Assembly (NCBI GenBank): GCA_036558305.1
Contig: DATBFX010000066.1
Location: 1 to 37,774, forward strand
DNA length: 37,774 nt
Source: DATBFX01 sp036558305
GTDB taxonomy: Bacteria; Chloroflexota; Chloroflexia; Thermomicrobiales; UBA6265
Direction: 5' to 3'
This document shows, piece by piece, positions 30,403 through 37,774 of the stretch. The notes under the pieces were generated by a model that had not been told where the DNA came from, searched no databases, and worked only from the letters and a program-made list of their open reading frames with translations. The position numbers were made by a program, and so were the translations under genes. Position 1 is the stretch's first letter. Each line of letters opens with the position of its first letter.

Positions 30403-30497
30403 GCGGCGAGGCGGCCAGGCGGCGAGGCGGCAAGGAAACACCGACCGCTTCCCGCCGCTCTCGTCCTCGCCGCCTCGCCGCCTGGCCGCCTCACGCC
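30400..30497. repeat. TAGGCGGC-type octad inverted repeat at the DUF970 stop codon
   Basis: The stop TAG begins the octads TAGGCGGC, GAGGCGGC, CAGGCGGC, GAGGCGGC. A complementary pyrimidine arm lies at about 30465-30495. It separates the DUF970 gene from the M50-like gene and is the only member of the family seen after a plus-strand stop codon. Confidence 0.82.
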
Positions 30498-30498
30498 T

Positions 30499-31629
30499 AT
30501 GTTCGATCCCCGCCTCACCATCCGGTTGTGGGGACTCCGGTGGGCGACGCAAGCCAGTTGCGTCGTGGTGCTGGCGGTCGTCGTCGGCGGCGTGATGAGT
30601 CGCCTGGTCCGGCGGGAGGAAAATGAGGCGGCCCTCCCCGGTTGGTTGATCGTCGCCGCCCCGACTTTTGCCGCGCTCGTCCTCGTCCTTGCCGGACACG
30701 AGGCCGTCCGCGCCGGGGTCTGGCGCCGGCACGGCGCGGTCGTCCACCGGATCAACCTCACCCTCTTTGGCGGCTCCGTCGAATTCACCGAGGGTGCCCC
30801 AACCCCTCGTGACGAAGCGATCGGCGCCCTGACCGCCTTCGCCGTCCTTGCCGTCACCGCGTCCGTGCTCGCCGGGATCGCGCTGCTGACGCGGCACGCG
30901 GCCACCTGGTTGCGGGCGCCGCTGAAGACGATCGCCGTCGCCGCGGTCGCCCTGGCCGCCCTCCAGGCGATGCCCGCGCTCCACCTCGACGGCGGGCGCG
31001 TGCTCCACGCCTGGTTCTGGTATTTGACCGACAGCGCCACCGCCGCGACCCGCGCCGCCGCGATCTACGCCCACCTCGTCGCCGCGGCCCTCCTCGGCGT
31101 CGGGATCGTGCTGGTCGCCCGCACCGGCGAATGGCCGTTCTGGGGTCTCGCCGCCGCCGTCGCCGGTCTCCAACTCGAAGGCGGCGCCCGTCGTGCCACC
31201 CGCCGCACCGTCTGGACCTCCTTCGAGACGACCACGACGCTGCGCGCGTTGACACTCCCACCCGTCGTCCAGGTCTCGGCCGACACGTCGGTCGACGACG
31301 CCGTCGAAACGCTGCTGACCGGGCCGGCAAACACCTGCCTGCTCGTCGTCCATCCCAACGGGAAGCCCGCCGGCATTCTGCGCCTGCTCGATCTCCGCGG
31401 CACGCGCCGCGCCTCCTGGGACCGGCTGACGGCCGCCGAGATCGCACGCCCACTGACCGAGTTCCCCAACCTCTCGGTCGACCTTTCGTTGCCCGAGGCG
31501 CTCGTCCCCTTCGACGACGGCAACGAACTCGCCGTCGTCGAAGACGAGGGTCACGTCATCGCCGTGGTGACGCGTGCCTCGCTCCTCGCGGCCTTTGCCG
31601 AGCACCTGCGAAAAAAGCCGTCCCGCTAG
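30499..31629 (+). CDS. M50/site-2-protease-like membrane protein with CBS pair, HExxH broken
   Basis: This 376-residue protein has several membrane segments, then a C-terminal pair of CBS domains (VVQVSADTSVDDAVETLL...LSVDLSLPEALVPFDDGNELAVV, about 260-370). Its membrane part keeps LAGHEAVRAGV at the position of the zinc motif HExxH, with H67 and E68 present but the second histidine replaced by arginine (R71). The later aspartate motif is present in PALHLDGGRVLH (D164). The fold therefore fits a site-2-type protease of the CBS-bearing group, but the zinc site looks incomplete, so it may be inactive. The start is an ATG right after the repeat; no strong ribosome site is seen. Confidence 0.75.
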   Translation: MFDPRLTIRLWGLRWATQASCVVVLAVVVGGVMSRLVRREENEAALPGWLIVAAPTFAALVLVLAGHEAVRAGVWRRHGAVVHRINLTLFGGSVEFTEGAPTPRDEAIGALTAFAVLAVTASVLAGIALLTRHAATWLRAPLKTIAVAAVALAALQAMPALHLDGGRVLHAWFWYLTDSATAATRAAAIYAHLVAAALLGVGIVLVARTGEWPFWGLAAAVAGLQLEGGARRATRRTVWTSFETTTTLRALTLPPVVQVSADTSVDDAVETLLTGPANTCLLVVHPNGKPAGILRLLDLRGTRRASWDRLTAAEIARPLTEFPNLSVDLSLPEALVPFDDGNELAVVEDEGHVIAVVTRASLLAAFAEHLRKKPSR

Positions 31630-31664
31630 GCGAACGCCACCCGGCACGCGATCGACGCCGCCGG

Positions 31665-32474
31665 TCATTCCGCCGGGTGTGACGTCCCGATCACCGCGGC
31701 GTTCACCGCCGATAAGATCGCGCCGGCCTGGCCGATGAGGTGAACGTCTGCCAGCGCGTCGAGCGGTGTCGGTGTGCGGTTGACGATCGCCAGGCGGGCG
31801 CCACTCCGCTTCGCCAGCACCGGCAGTTGCGCCGCGGGCTTGACGATGAGCGAACTGCCGACCACCAGCATCAGGTCGCAGGCGCGGGCGGCGGCGATCG
31901 CCCGATCGAGCGCGGCGCGGGGTAGGGCCTCGCCGAAGAGGACCGTCGCCGCCCGCAACGGACCGCCGCAGATCTCGCACCGCAACTCGCCTTCGGTCGT
32001 GGCGAGTCGCGCCTGGATCTCGGCCGCCGGCCATTCGGTGCCGCAATCGAGGCAGCGGATGCGGTGCGCCGTCCCGTGGAGTTCGATCACCCGGTCGGGC
32101 GAGTTGCCGGCCGCCTGGTGCAGACCATCGATGTTCTGGGTAACGACGTAGCTGAGCCGGCCGGACCGCTCCAGCGCCGCCAGCGCTAGGTGGCCGGCAT
32201 TCGGTTTGGCCCCCGCCAGCTCAGGGTAACGCGTCCGCCGGTTTTCCCAGTACGCTCGGCGCGTCTCCGCGTTTTCGAGAAAGTCGCCGATGGTTGGCGG
32301 CGCTTGGCGCTCCCACACGCCGCCGGGACCGCGGTAGTCGGGGATCCCGGACTCGGTGCTGATACCGGCGCCGGTGAAGGCCACGATCTCCGTCGCCGAC
32401 TTCACCAGCTCGATCAGCGCCCATAGCACGCGTCCGGTAGCAGTCGCGGAGTCGCTCGGTTCGCTCGGTATCAT
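31665..32474 (-). CDS. SIR2 family NAD-dependent protein deacylase
   Basis: This sirtuin uses NAD+ to remove acyl groups from lysines. The 269-residue product has FTGAGISTESGIPDYRGPGGVW, the NAD motif TQNIDGLHQAAG, the catalytic histidine in IELHGTAHRIRC and the zinc-binding cysteines in RCLDCGTEW and LRCEICGG. LVVGSSLIVKPAAQLP closes the Rossmann fold. The ATG at 32474 gives a normal length, though its ribosome site is weak; a TTG some residues earlier is possible. It is divergent from the small unknown gene at 32736, with an inverted repeat between them. Confidence 0.94.
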   Translation of the reverse strand: MIPSEPSDSATATGRVLWALIELVKSATEIVAFTGAGISTESGIPDYRGPGGVWERQAPPTIGDFLENAETRRAYWENRRTRYPELAGAKPNAGHLALAALERSGRLSYVVTQNIDGLHQAAGNSPDRVIELHGTAHRIRCLDCGTEWPAAEIQARLATTEGELRCEICGGPLRAATVLFGEALPRAALDRAIAAARACDLMLVVGSSLIVKPAAQLPVLAKRSGARLAIVNRTPTPLDALADVHLIGQAGAILSAVNAAVIGTSHPAE

Positions 32475-32542
32475 CGCGGGTTGTCTGCTCAATTCGCTCT
32501 CTTCCAACGATCGTATTCCCGGTCTGATTGCGCCAATGCGCG

Positions 32543-32582
32543 GTGTCCGGATCTTGTGTACGGACACAACTCGTGCTAGGAT
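32543..32582 (+). promoter_or_regulatory. Promoter with inverted repeat, upstream of the 32736 gene
   Basis: TTGTGT (32554-32559) and TAGGAT (32577-32582) are 17 bp apart. GTGTCCG (32543-32549) and CGGACAC (32561-32567) form an inverted repeat across the -35 box, a possible operator. Minus-strand sequence in the same gap may drive the sirtuin gene. Confidence 0.55.
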
Positions 32583-32735
32583 CGTGGCCGCGACGGAGAT
32601 GTACGGACACCCCGGCCGGCGGCCTCCGAAGGGGCGCCGTTCTGGGCCCGCCGTGTCTCCCACGCAACCCCGAGACGATCCGCGGGCGCGGGTGTGGTCG
32701 TCGACCCCCGCGTTCGCCAGCACACGGAGGCGGCT

Positions 32736-33305
32736 ATGGTAATCTCTGACCCGGCCCTCGTCGTCGTCGCGGATACGCGGGACCGGTTCCTCCGGCGGCT
32801 CGGCAACCTCTGCCGTTGGCGCCGGTCCGGGCGCGCGTCGTACCAGTATGCCCCTTCGCCCGCACCGAGCCCAATCCCCCTCGCCGCGATCCTGGCCGCC
32901 GTCCCCGTCGAAGCACCCCCGCCGCCTCCCGCCGACCCGGACCCGATCGCGGCCTCCCGCCGAGCATCCTGCGAGGTCGCGGCCCGCGAGATCGTCCTCA
33001 CCGCCGACGAACGACGGGCCCGCGCCATCGCCCTCCGCGGGCTCTGCCAGGCGCGCGCGCACCGCTTCGACGCCGCCCGCGCGAGTTTCGTCGAGGCGAC
33101 GCTGCTCGATCCCAAACTCGACCTCGCCAAGATGCCCGATTTCTGGCGGCTGCCGAGCGGGGCCCATCAGGCGGCGATCGAAGCCTACGAGCAGGTCGGT
33201 CGCCGGCGCGACGCGGTGGCGCTGACCGCCGCGGTGCGAACCACGTTTCGCCCCAAGCTGTTCCGTACCCGGCCATCGGTGTCGCGTCCCCTACCCGAAT
33301 CTTGA
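32736..33305 (+). CDS. Uncharacterised protein with TPR-like middle
   Basis: I recognise no named family. The 189-residue product starts MVISDPALVVVADTRDRFLRRL, followed by a proline-rich stretch (about 40-70). A helical part follows, ALRGLCQARAHRFDAARASFVEATLLDPKLD...AAIEAYEQVGRRRDAV, whose spacing resembles one or two TPR helices. The tail is basic. GGAGG lies 5 nt before the ATG and a promoter candidate lies upstream. It has no signal peptide or membrane segment. Its function is unknown; TPR-like helices suggest protein contact. Confidence 0.6.
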   Translation: MVISDPALVVVADTRDRFLRRLGNLCRWRRSGRASYQYAPSPAPSPIPLAAILAAVPVEAPPPPPADPDPIAASRRASCEVAAREIVLTADERRARAIALRGLCQARAHRFDAARASFVEATLLDPKLDLAKMPDFWRLPSGAHQAAIEAYEQVGRRRDAVALTAAVRTTFRPKLFRTRPSVSRPLPES

Positions 33306-33405
33306 GCGCCCAAACCGCTCCGAGCAGACACCCCGCGCTCGTGCGATGATTCCGCCTCGACGTGAGCCGCAGAGCTCTCCGCGCGTGGACGAGGAACGGG
33401 ACCCC

Positions 33406-34305
33406 ATGTCCGACCGCTACCAGCTTGCCTCGGCGCCGATCAATTGGGGGATCGGCCCGGTCACACCCGACGGCCCCGCCCCCGACACCATCCTCGACGC
33501 CGTCGTCGACGCCGGCTACGTCGGGTGCGAACTCGGCACCTACGGTCTGTTCGGCACGACCCCCGATCAGGTTCTGTCTCGCTTTCGCCCCCGCAACCTC
33601 GCCCTCGTCACGACCTGGCACGAGGTCGACATGGCCCGGCCCCTTTCGACCGAGGCCACCGCCGAGCTCCGGCACCTCCTCGACATCCTCGTCGCCGGCG
33701 GCGCTTCGGTGATCCTGGTCAGCGACCTCATCACCGAGGAACGGATTGGCGTCGTCGCCCGCGTCGACGCCCATCCCGAGACCTGGTGGAGCGATCGGGA
33801 GTGGACCCAGGTCCGCCAGACCCTCCGCGATGTCGCGGCCATCGCGGCGGAATACGAGGTCCAGGTCGCCATCCATCCCCACGTCGGCGGTCGCATCGAG
33901 AGCGGCGCCGAGATCCGGCGGGTACTCGACCTCACCGCCGGCGACCCGATCAAACTCTGCCTCGACACCGGTCACATCCGCATCGGCGGCAGCGATCCGA
34001 TCGCCCTGCTCGCGCGAGAATGCGACCGTCTCGTCCACGTCCACGCCAAGGACGTCGACGGCGCCGTCCTCGGCCGGCTGCAACGGAGCGAGATCGACTT
34101 TGTCGAAGCGGTGGGTGCCGGTCTGTTCGCGGATCTCGGGCGCGGCATCGTCGATTGGCAGGGGTTGAAACAGGGGCTCGCCACCTGCGACTATCGCGGT
34201 TGGATCGTGGCGGAGCAGGATCGTCTGCTGGACCCCGGCAACCCCGAACCCTTCGCCTCCAACCGGCGCAACTTCGACTTTCTGAACAGTCTCTTCAGCG
34301 GATAG
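33406..34305 (+). CDS. IolE-like sugar phosphate isomerase/epimerase (TIM barrel)
   Basis: The 299-residue product is an AP-endonuclease-2-type TIM barrel. It starts YQLASAPINWGIGPVTPDG, a 'PINWG' pattern I associate with inosose dehydratase IolE. It continues with GYVGCELGTYGLFG, VAIHPHVGGRIESGAEI, KLCLDTGHIRIGGSDP, RLVHVHAKDVDGAVL and DYRGWIVAEQD, which hold the metal and sugar ligands. It is followed after 10 bp by a Gfo/Idh/MocA dehydrogenase, the usual pairing for inositol or rare-sugar catabolism. The exact substrate is unknown. The ATG has GAGGAA upstream; an earlier in-frame ATG lacks one. Confidence 0.88.
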   Translation: MSDRYQLASAPINWGIGPVTPDGPAPDTILDAVVDAGYVGCELGTYGLFGTTPDQVLSRFRPRNLALVTTWHEVDMARPLSTEATAELRHLLDILVAGGASVILVSDLITEERIGVVARVDAHPETWWSDREWTQVRQTLRDVAAIAAEYEVQVAIHPHVGGRIESGAEIRRVLDLTAGDPIKLCLDTGHIRIGGSDPIALLARECDRLVHVHAKDVDGAVLGRLQRSEIDFVEAVGAGLFADLGRGIVDWQGLKQGLATCDYRGWIVAEQDRLLDPGNPEPFASNRRNFDFLNSLFSG

Positions 34306-34315
34306 GCGGGCGAGG

Positions 34316-35431
34316 ATGACGGAGCGTTTGCGTGCGGGCGTCGTCGGTTGCGGCGGCGTCGCCCAGATGATGCAACTCCCGTATCTGCGGGAGCTGCGCG
34401 ACCGCTACGAGATGGCCGCCCTCTGCGACCTCGACGGCGCCACCCTCGACAAGGTCGCCGACGACTACGGGGTCCGCGCCCGCCACCAGGACGTCGCGGG
34501 CCTGCTGGCGGAACCGCTCGATGTGGTTCTGGTCCTGACCAGTGGCAACCACACCGAGGCCGTCCTCGCCGCGCTGGAGAGCGGGCGCCACGTCTTCTCG
34601 GAGAAACCGCTCACCTACACCCTCGCCGAAACCGACCAGATCATCGCCGCCGAGCAACGAGCGGGCAAGACGGTGATGGTCGGGATGATGAAGCAATACG
34701 ACCCCGGCTACCGGCGCGGCGTGCGCGCCCTTTCGGAACTGCGGGATCTCCGCTACGTCGATGCCCGCGTCATGCACCCCGACGACAGACTCTACCGGAT
34801 GCACCACCCGATCGTGAAGGGCGGTCAGGTCGTCGAGGGCGAGACCGCCGACACCAACCCGGTCTACGGTCGCGCGATGTTCGAGCGCGTCCAAACGGCG
34901 ATCCTCGGTTCCGAATCGACCGACCTGCTCAAAGAGGCGACGGGAACCGATCGCCCGGAGGTGCTGACCGCCTACGCCCTCCTCATCGGCAGCTCCATCC
35001 ACGACGCGACCGTCCTCCGCGGCGCCCTCGGTCCCGCCTCGAACGTCGTGACCGCCCACGTCTGGGCGGCCGGCACCAGCTTCACCGCGACCATCGCTTA
35101 CCCCAACGACGTCCGCGCCACCTACACCTGGTCGCTCCTCCCCTACCTGAAACATTATGTCCAGGATTACTCGTTCTACGCCTCCGACGGTCGCGTCCAC
35201 ATCCGCTTCCCGTCGCCCTACCTGCAAAACGCCCCCACCATCGTCGATGTCGAATCGATGGACGGCACCGAACTCCACGAGACCCGCATCACCACCTCCT
35301 ACCAGGAGGCGTTCAAATTCGAACTGATCCACTTCCACGACTGCGTCACCACGGGCCGGCGCCCCCTCACCGACGCCGCCGGTTTCCGCACCGATCTCGA
35401 ACTACTCACCGCGATTGCGCGGGCAATGTGA
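34316..35431 (+). CDS. Gfo/Idh/MocA family NAD(P)-dependent oxidoreductase
   Basis: The 371-residue product opens RLRAGVVGCGGVAQMMQLPYL, a Rossmann NAD(P) site. It then has VLVLTSGNHTEAVLAALESGRHVFSEKPLTYTL, where EKP is the conserved lysine-proline of the family. The C-terminal half follows the usual beta-sheet domain. It probably oxidises a sugar or polyol and works with the IolE-like isomerase immediately upstream. The substrate is not clear. GCGAGG lies upstream of the ATG. A toxin-antitoxin pair follows. Confidence 0.93.
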   Translation: MTERLRAGVVGCGGVAQMMQLPYLRELRDRYEMAALCDLDGATLDKVADDYGVRARHQDVAGLLAEPLDVVLVLTSGNHTEAVLAALESGRHVFSEKPLTYTLAETDQIIAAEQRAGKTVMVGMMKQYDPGYRRGVRALSELRDLRYVDARVMHPDDRLYRMHHPIVKGGQVVEGETADTNPVYGRAMFERVQTAILGSESTDLLKEATGTDRPEVLTAYALLIGSSIHDATVLRGALGPASNVVTAHVWAAGTSFTATIAYPNDVRATYTWSLLPYLKHYVQDYSFYASDGRVHIRFPSPYLQNAPTIVDVESMDGTELHETRITTSYQEAFKFELIHFHDCVTTGRRPLTDAAGFRTDLELLTAIARAM

Positions 35432-35504
35432 GGCCATTGCTCAGCCCAGGAAGGCTCTCCAGCTTCGACCCCGGAGACACCCTTCTGGCAGGGCGTGTGG
35501 GGGC

Positions 35505-35533
35505 TTGACCGGATATGCCCGATCGGGCATAGT
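35505..35533 (+). promoter_or_regulatory. Promoter of the HigBA-like pair
   Basis: TTGACC (35505-35510) and CATAGT (35528-35533) are 17 bp apart. The start would be near 35540, only a few bases before the toxin ATG, so the message is close to leaderless. Confidence 0.65.
35514..35531. promoter_or_regulatory. Palindromic operator TATGCCCGATCGGGCATA
   Basis: This is an 18-bp perfect palindrome that fills the spacer and overlaps the -10 box of the toxin-antitoxin promoter. It is the expected binding site for the XRE-type antitoxin, giving autorepression. Confidence 0.75.
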
Positions 35534-35545
35534 TGGGACCAGTCG

Positions 35546-35917
35546 ATGCGCCCGGTGGTCTTCGCCGGATCGAGTCGGGAGGACCTCCGAGACTTCCCCA
35601 CCGAGGCCCGACGCGAGGCGGGTTTCGCCCTGGAGACGGTTCAGTCGGGAAACAAGCCCGACAACGCGAAGCCGTTGAGGGGCTTCGGCGGCACCGGCGT
35701 GCAGGAAATCGTCGCCGACGACGAGGGCGGAACCTTCCGCGTGGTCTACACCGTGACACTGCCGGACGCGGTCTACGTTTTACATGCGTTCCAGAAGAAG
35801 GCAAAGCGGGGCATCGCAACGCCGCAGCGAGACTTGGACCTGATCAGACAACGTCTGCGAATGGCGCGGGAGCGATCCGCCAAGCACGTCCGAGCGAGCG
35901 AGGAACGACGACCATGA
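35546..35917 (+). CDS. RelE/HigB-type toxin (phage Gp49-like)
   Basis: This 123-residue protein starts MRPVVFAGSSREDLRDFP and contains KPLRGFGGTGVQEIVADDEGGTFRVVYTVTLPDAVYVLHAFQKKAKRGIATPQRDLDLIRQRL. The FRVVYT...DAVYVLHAFQKK...T pattern is that of the HigB/Gp49 group of the RelE/ParE superfamily. These are ribosome-dependent mRNA interferases. No standard ribosome site precedes the ATG, in line with a leaderless message. Its stop overlaps the ATG of the antitoxin (ATGA). Toxin-first order is usual for HigBA. Confidence 0.9.
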   Translation: MRPVVFAGSSREDLRDFPTEARREAGFALETVQSGNKPDNAKPLRGFGGTGVQEIVADDEGGTFRVVYTVTLPDAVYVLHAFQKKAKRGIATPQRDLDLIRQRLRMARERSAKHVRASEERRP

Positions 35918-36255
35918 CCCGAGAGGACGATCCGGAGCCGTGCTTCACCGTCGGGAGCGGCAACATCTACGCGGATTTGGGGTTCGAGGAGCCCGAACTC
36001 GAACAGGCGAAGGCGACGCTCGCGCGCCAAATCGGCGCGCTCATCCGGGCGCGAGGATTGACCCAGATCGAGGCCGCGAAAGTGCTCGGGATCGACCAAC
36101 CCAAGGTCTCTGCCCTCCTGCGTGGACGGTTGGGGAACTTCTCGACCGAGCGCCTGATGCGGCTGCTGACTCGGTTGGATCAAGACGTCGACATCGTTGT
36201 CCAGCCGAAGGCGGCCGCGCGGCCGGTCGGGAGGATCGCCGTCCACCAGCGATAA
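35914..36255 (+). CDS. XRE family antitoxin (HigA-like)
   Basis: The 113-residue product has an XRE helix-turn-helix, GLTQIEAAKVLGIDQPKVSALLRGR, near the middle, and an N-terminal acidic tail that may hold the toxin. The ATG overlaps the toxin stop by four bases, so the two are coupled. It should bind both the toxin and the palindrome at 35514-35531 to repress the pair. The C-terminal tail (QPKAAARPVGRIAVHQR) is basic. Confidence 0.91.
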   Translation: MTREDDPEPCFTVGSGNIYADLGFEEPELEQAKATLARQIGALIRARGLTQIEAAKVLGIDQPKVSALLRGRLGNFSTERLMRLLTRLDQDVDIVVQPKAAARPVGRIAVHQR

Positions 36256-36376
36256 CCGGTGGAGGACGCGAGAACAAAAAGCAACAGCAAGCGGTTGCCA
36301 AGCGTGCCGACCCCGTCGCCACGTGCGATCATGCGCATCCGACGGACCGACGAGCACGGAGGGAGAACAACCGACA

Positions 36377-37774
36377 ATGACGACGGATACGACCGGAATC
36401 GAGGTTGTAGGAGCGGTTCCTACCGACGTGGCGCACGTCCTCAGCCCCGAGGCGCTCGCGTTCGTCGCGGGGCTGCACCGGGCATTCAACACCACCCGCG
36501 AGGCGCTGCTGGCCCGCCGCGGCGAGCGGCAGGCCGCAATCGCGTCCGGCAAGCGACCGACGTTCCTGCCGGAGACGCGCTCGGTGCGTGAAGGCGAGTG
36601 GCAGGTCGGACCGGCGCCGGCGGCGTTGAACGATCGCCGCGTCGAGATCACGGGGCCGACCGACCGCAAGATGATGATCAACGCGCTCAACTCGGGTGCC
36701 AGGGTCTTCATGGCCGACTTTGAAGACGCCCTCTCGCCGACCTGGTGGAACGTCCTCGACGGGCAGCGGAACATGATCGACGCCGTACGCCGCACGATCG
36801 CCTTCGACGATCCCTCCGGCCGGGCGTACCGGCTCAACGACGAAACCGCGACCCTCGTCGTCCGTCCCCGCGGCTGGCACCTGCCGGAGCGCCACGTCCT
36901 CGTCGACGGTCAGCCGATCTCGGCCAGTCTCTTCGACTTCGGTCTGGTCTTCTTCCACAACGCGAAGGAGCAACTCGCGCGGGGTGCGGGTCCTTATTTC
37001 TACCTGCCGAAGATGGAGAGCCATCTGGAGGCGCGGCTCTGGAACGACGTCTTCAACGCCGCCCAGGACCAACTTGGCATCCCGCGCGGCACGATCCGCG
37101 CCACCTGCCTGATCGAGACCATCCTCGCCGCCTTCGAGATGGAGGAGATCCTCTACGAGCTGCGCGACTGGGGCTGTGCGCTCAACGCGGGCCGCTGGGA
37201 CTACATCTTCAGCATCGTCAAGAACTTCGGCTGGCGGGACGACTTCGTACTGCCGGACCGGGGCGACGTGACGATGACGGTGCCGTTCATGCGGGCGTAC
37301 ACCGAGCTGCTCGTGCGCTCGTGCCACCGTCGCGGAGCGCACGCGATCGGCGGGATGGCGGCGTTCATCCCGTCGCGCCGCGACGCGGAGGTGAACGAGG
37401 CCGCGCTCGCGAAGGTGCGCGACGACAAGGAGCGCGAGTCGGGCGACGGCTTCGACGGCACCTGGGTCGCTCACCCCGACCTCGTGCCGGTCGCAACGGA
37501 GGTGTTCGACGGCGTCCTCGGCGACCGGCCGAACCAGGTCGAGCGGCAGCGCGACGACGTGTCGGTGACCGCGGAGCAGCTGACCGACTTCGAGATCCCG
37601 GGCGCGGAGATCACGGACGACGGGCTGCGCGCGAACGTGTCCGTCGGCGTCCGCTACCTCGACGCGTGGCTCAACGGCGTCGGAGCGGCGGCGATCGACA
37701 ACCTGATGGAGGACGTTGCCACGGCGGAGATCTCCCGCTCGCAGGTGTGGAGCTGGGTGCAGGAAGGCCGCTTC
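36377..37774 (+). CDS. aceB: Malate synthase (3' end cut by window edge)
   Basis: This enzyme condenses glyoxylate with acetyl-CoA to malate in the glyoxylate shunt. The 466 codons present have the malate synthase A layout: LETRSVREGEWQVGPAP-type N-terminus, GPTDRKMMINALNSGARVFMADFEDALSPTW, YFYLPKMESHLEARLWNDVF, ATCLIETILAAFEMEEILYEL, and LNAGRWDYIFSIVKNF with the metal and glyoxylate ligands. The family is usually about 530 residues, so roughly 65 are missing beyond the right edge. GGAGGGAG lies upstream of the ATG. Codon choice seems to change after about 37240 (valine shifts from mainly GTC to mainly GTG), which might mean a mosaic gene. No isocitrate lyase is in the window. Confidence 0.96.
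   Translation, partial: MTTDTTGIEVVGAVPTDVAHVLSPEALAFVAGLHRAFNTTREALLARRGERQAAIASGKRPTFLPETRSVREGEWQVGPAPAALNDRRVEITGPTDRKMMINALNSGARVFMADFEDALSPTWWNVLDGQRNMIDAVRRTIAFDDPSGRAYRLNDETATLVVRPRGWHLPERHVLVDGQPISASLFDFGLVFFHNAKEQLARGAGPYFYLPKMESHLEARLWNDVFNAAQDQLGIPRGTIRATCLIETILAAFEMEEILYELRDWGCALNAGRWDYIFSIVKNFGWRDDFVLPDRGDVTMTVPFMRAYTELLVRSCHRRGAHAIGGMAAFIPSRRDAEVNEAALAKVRDDKERESGDGFDGTWVAHPDLVPVATEVFDGVLGDRPNQVERQRDDVSVTAEQLTDFEIPGAEITDDGLRANVSVGVRYLDAWLNGVGAAAIDNLMEDVATAEISRSQVWSWVQEGRF

Noticed and set aside
1058..30497. CRISPR array
   Set aside because: The repeats are 7-8 bp with no spacers and no cas genes are present.

Overview
The window is high-GC bacterial chromosome. It carries LysW-carrier amino-acid biosynthesis, T-box leaders, a SAM-I riboswitch, a DUF2089/DUF4097 cassette and two palindromes of the 'cctgagcgcagcgaagga' type. 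Together these point to a Chloroflexota bacterium, probably close to Thermomicrobia/Sphaerobacter. That placement is inference from gene content; no rRNA or tRNA gene was seen.

1-7345, minus strand: a cluster for lysine and arginine synthesis on the shared carrier protein LysW. Unit A is an arginine-type T-box (specifier CGC), argF, lysW, a degenerate LysX-like ATP-grasp protein, lysK and argX. Unit B starts from a promoter whose -35 box contains the argX stop codon. It has a lysine-type T-box (specifier AAG), lysX and argC/lysY, the last cut by the left window edge. Two ligases (LysX for aminoadipate, ArgX for glutamate) would load one carrier, and each amino acid would control its own unit.

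7346-7979: no gene, but a promoter, two tandem dyads and four consecutive hairpins, a possible unrecognised structured RNA or long leader. 7980-12908: a YhfX-like PLP enzyme, a CocE/NonD hydrolase and a GMC oxidoreductase. 12970-13835: a VapBC-like toxin-antitoxin pair. 13851-15835: an ABC-F ATPase behind a leader with a three-codon upstream ORF.

15966-18950: SAM-I riboswitch and terminator, then metX and metY (methionine via O-acetylhomoserine). 19103-22945: an uncharacterised small SH3-like protein (minus), then DUF2089, an 81-residue protein, a DUF4097 protein and an MFS exporter (plus). 23020-26704: a membrane-anchored LysM/C39-like protein (minus), then alaX translationally coupled to a LysN-like aminotransferase (plus). 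27074-29723: a secreted protein, a ZIP metal transporter and a secreted plastocyanin-like protein (all minus). 30109-31629: a DUF970 cyclic-di-AMP-receptor-like protein and an M50-like membrane protein with CBS domains but a broken HExxH motif. 31665-36255: a sirtuin, a small unknown, an IolE-like isomerase with a Gfo/Idh/MocA dehydrogenase, and a HigBA-like pair with a palindromic operator. From 36377 a malate synthase runs off the right edge.

A striking feature is a family of 7-8 bp tandem repeats at ten sites. Their sequences differ from site to site but share an NNAGNNN phase. They start at stop codons or sit inside riboswitch leaders, and are often paired as long inverted repeats.
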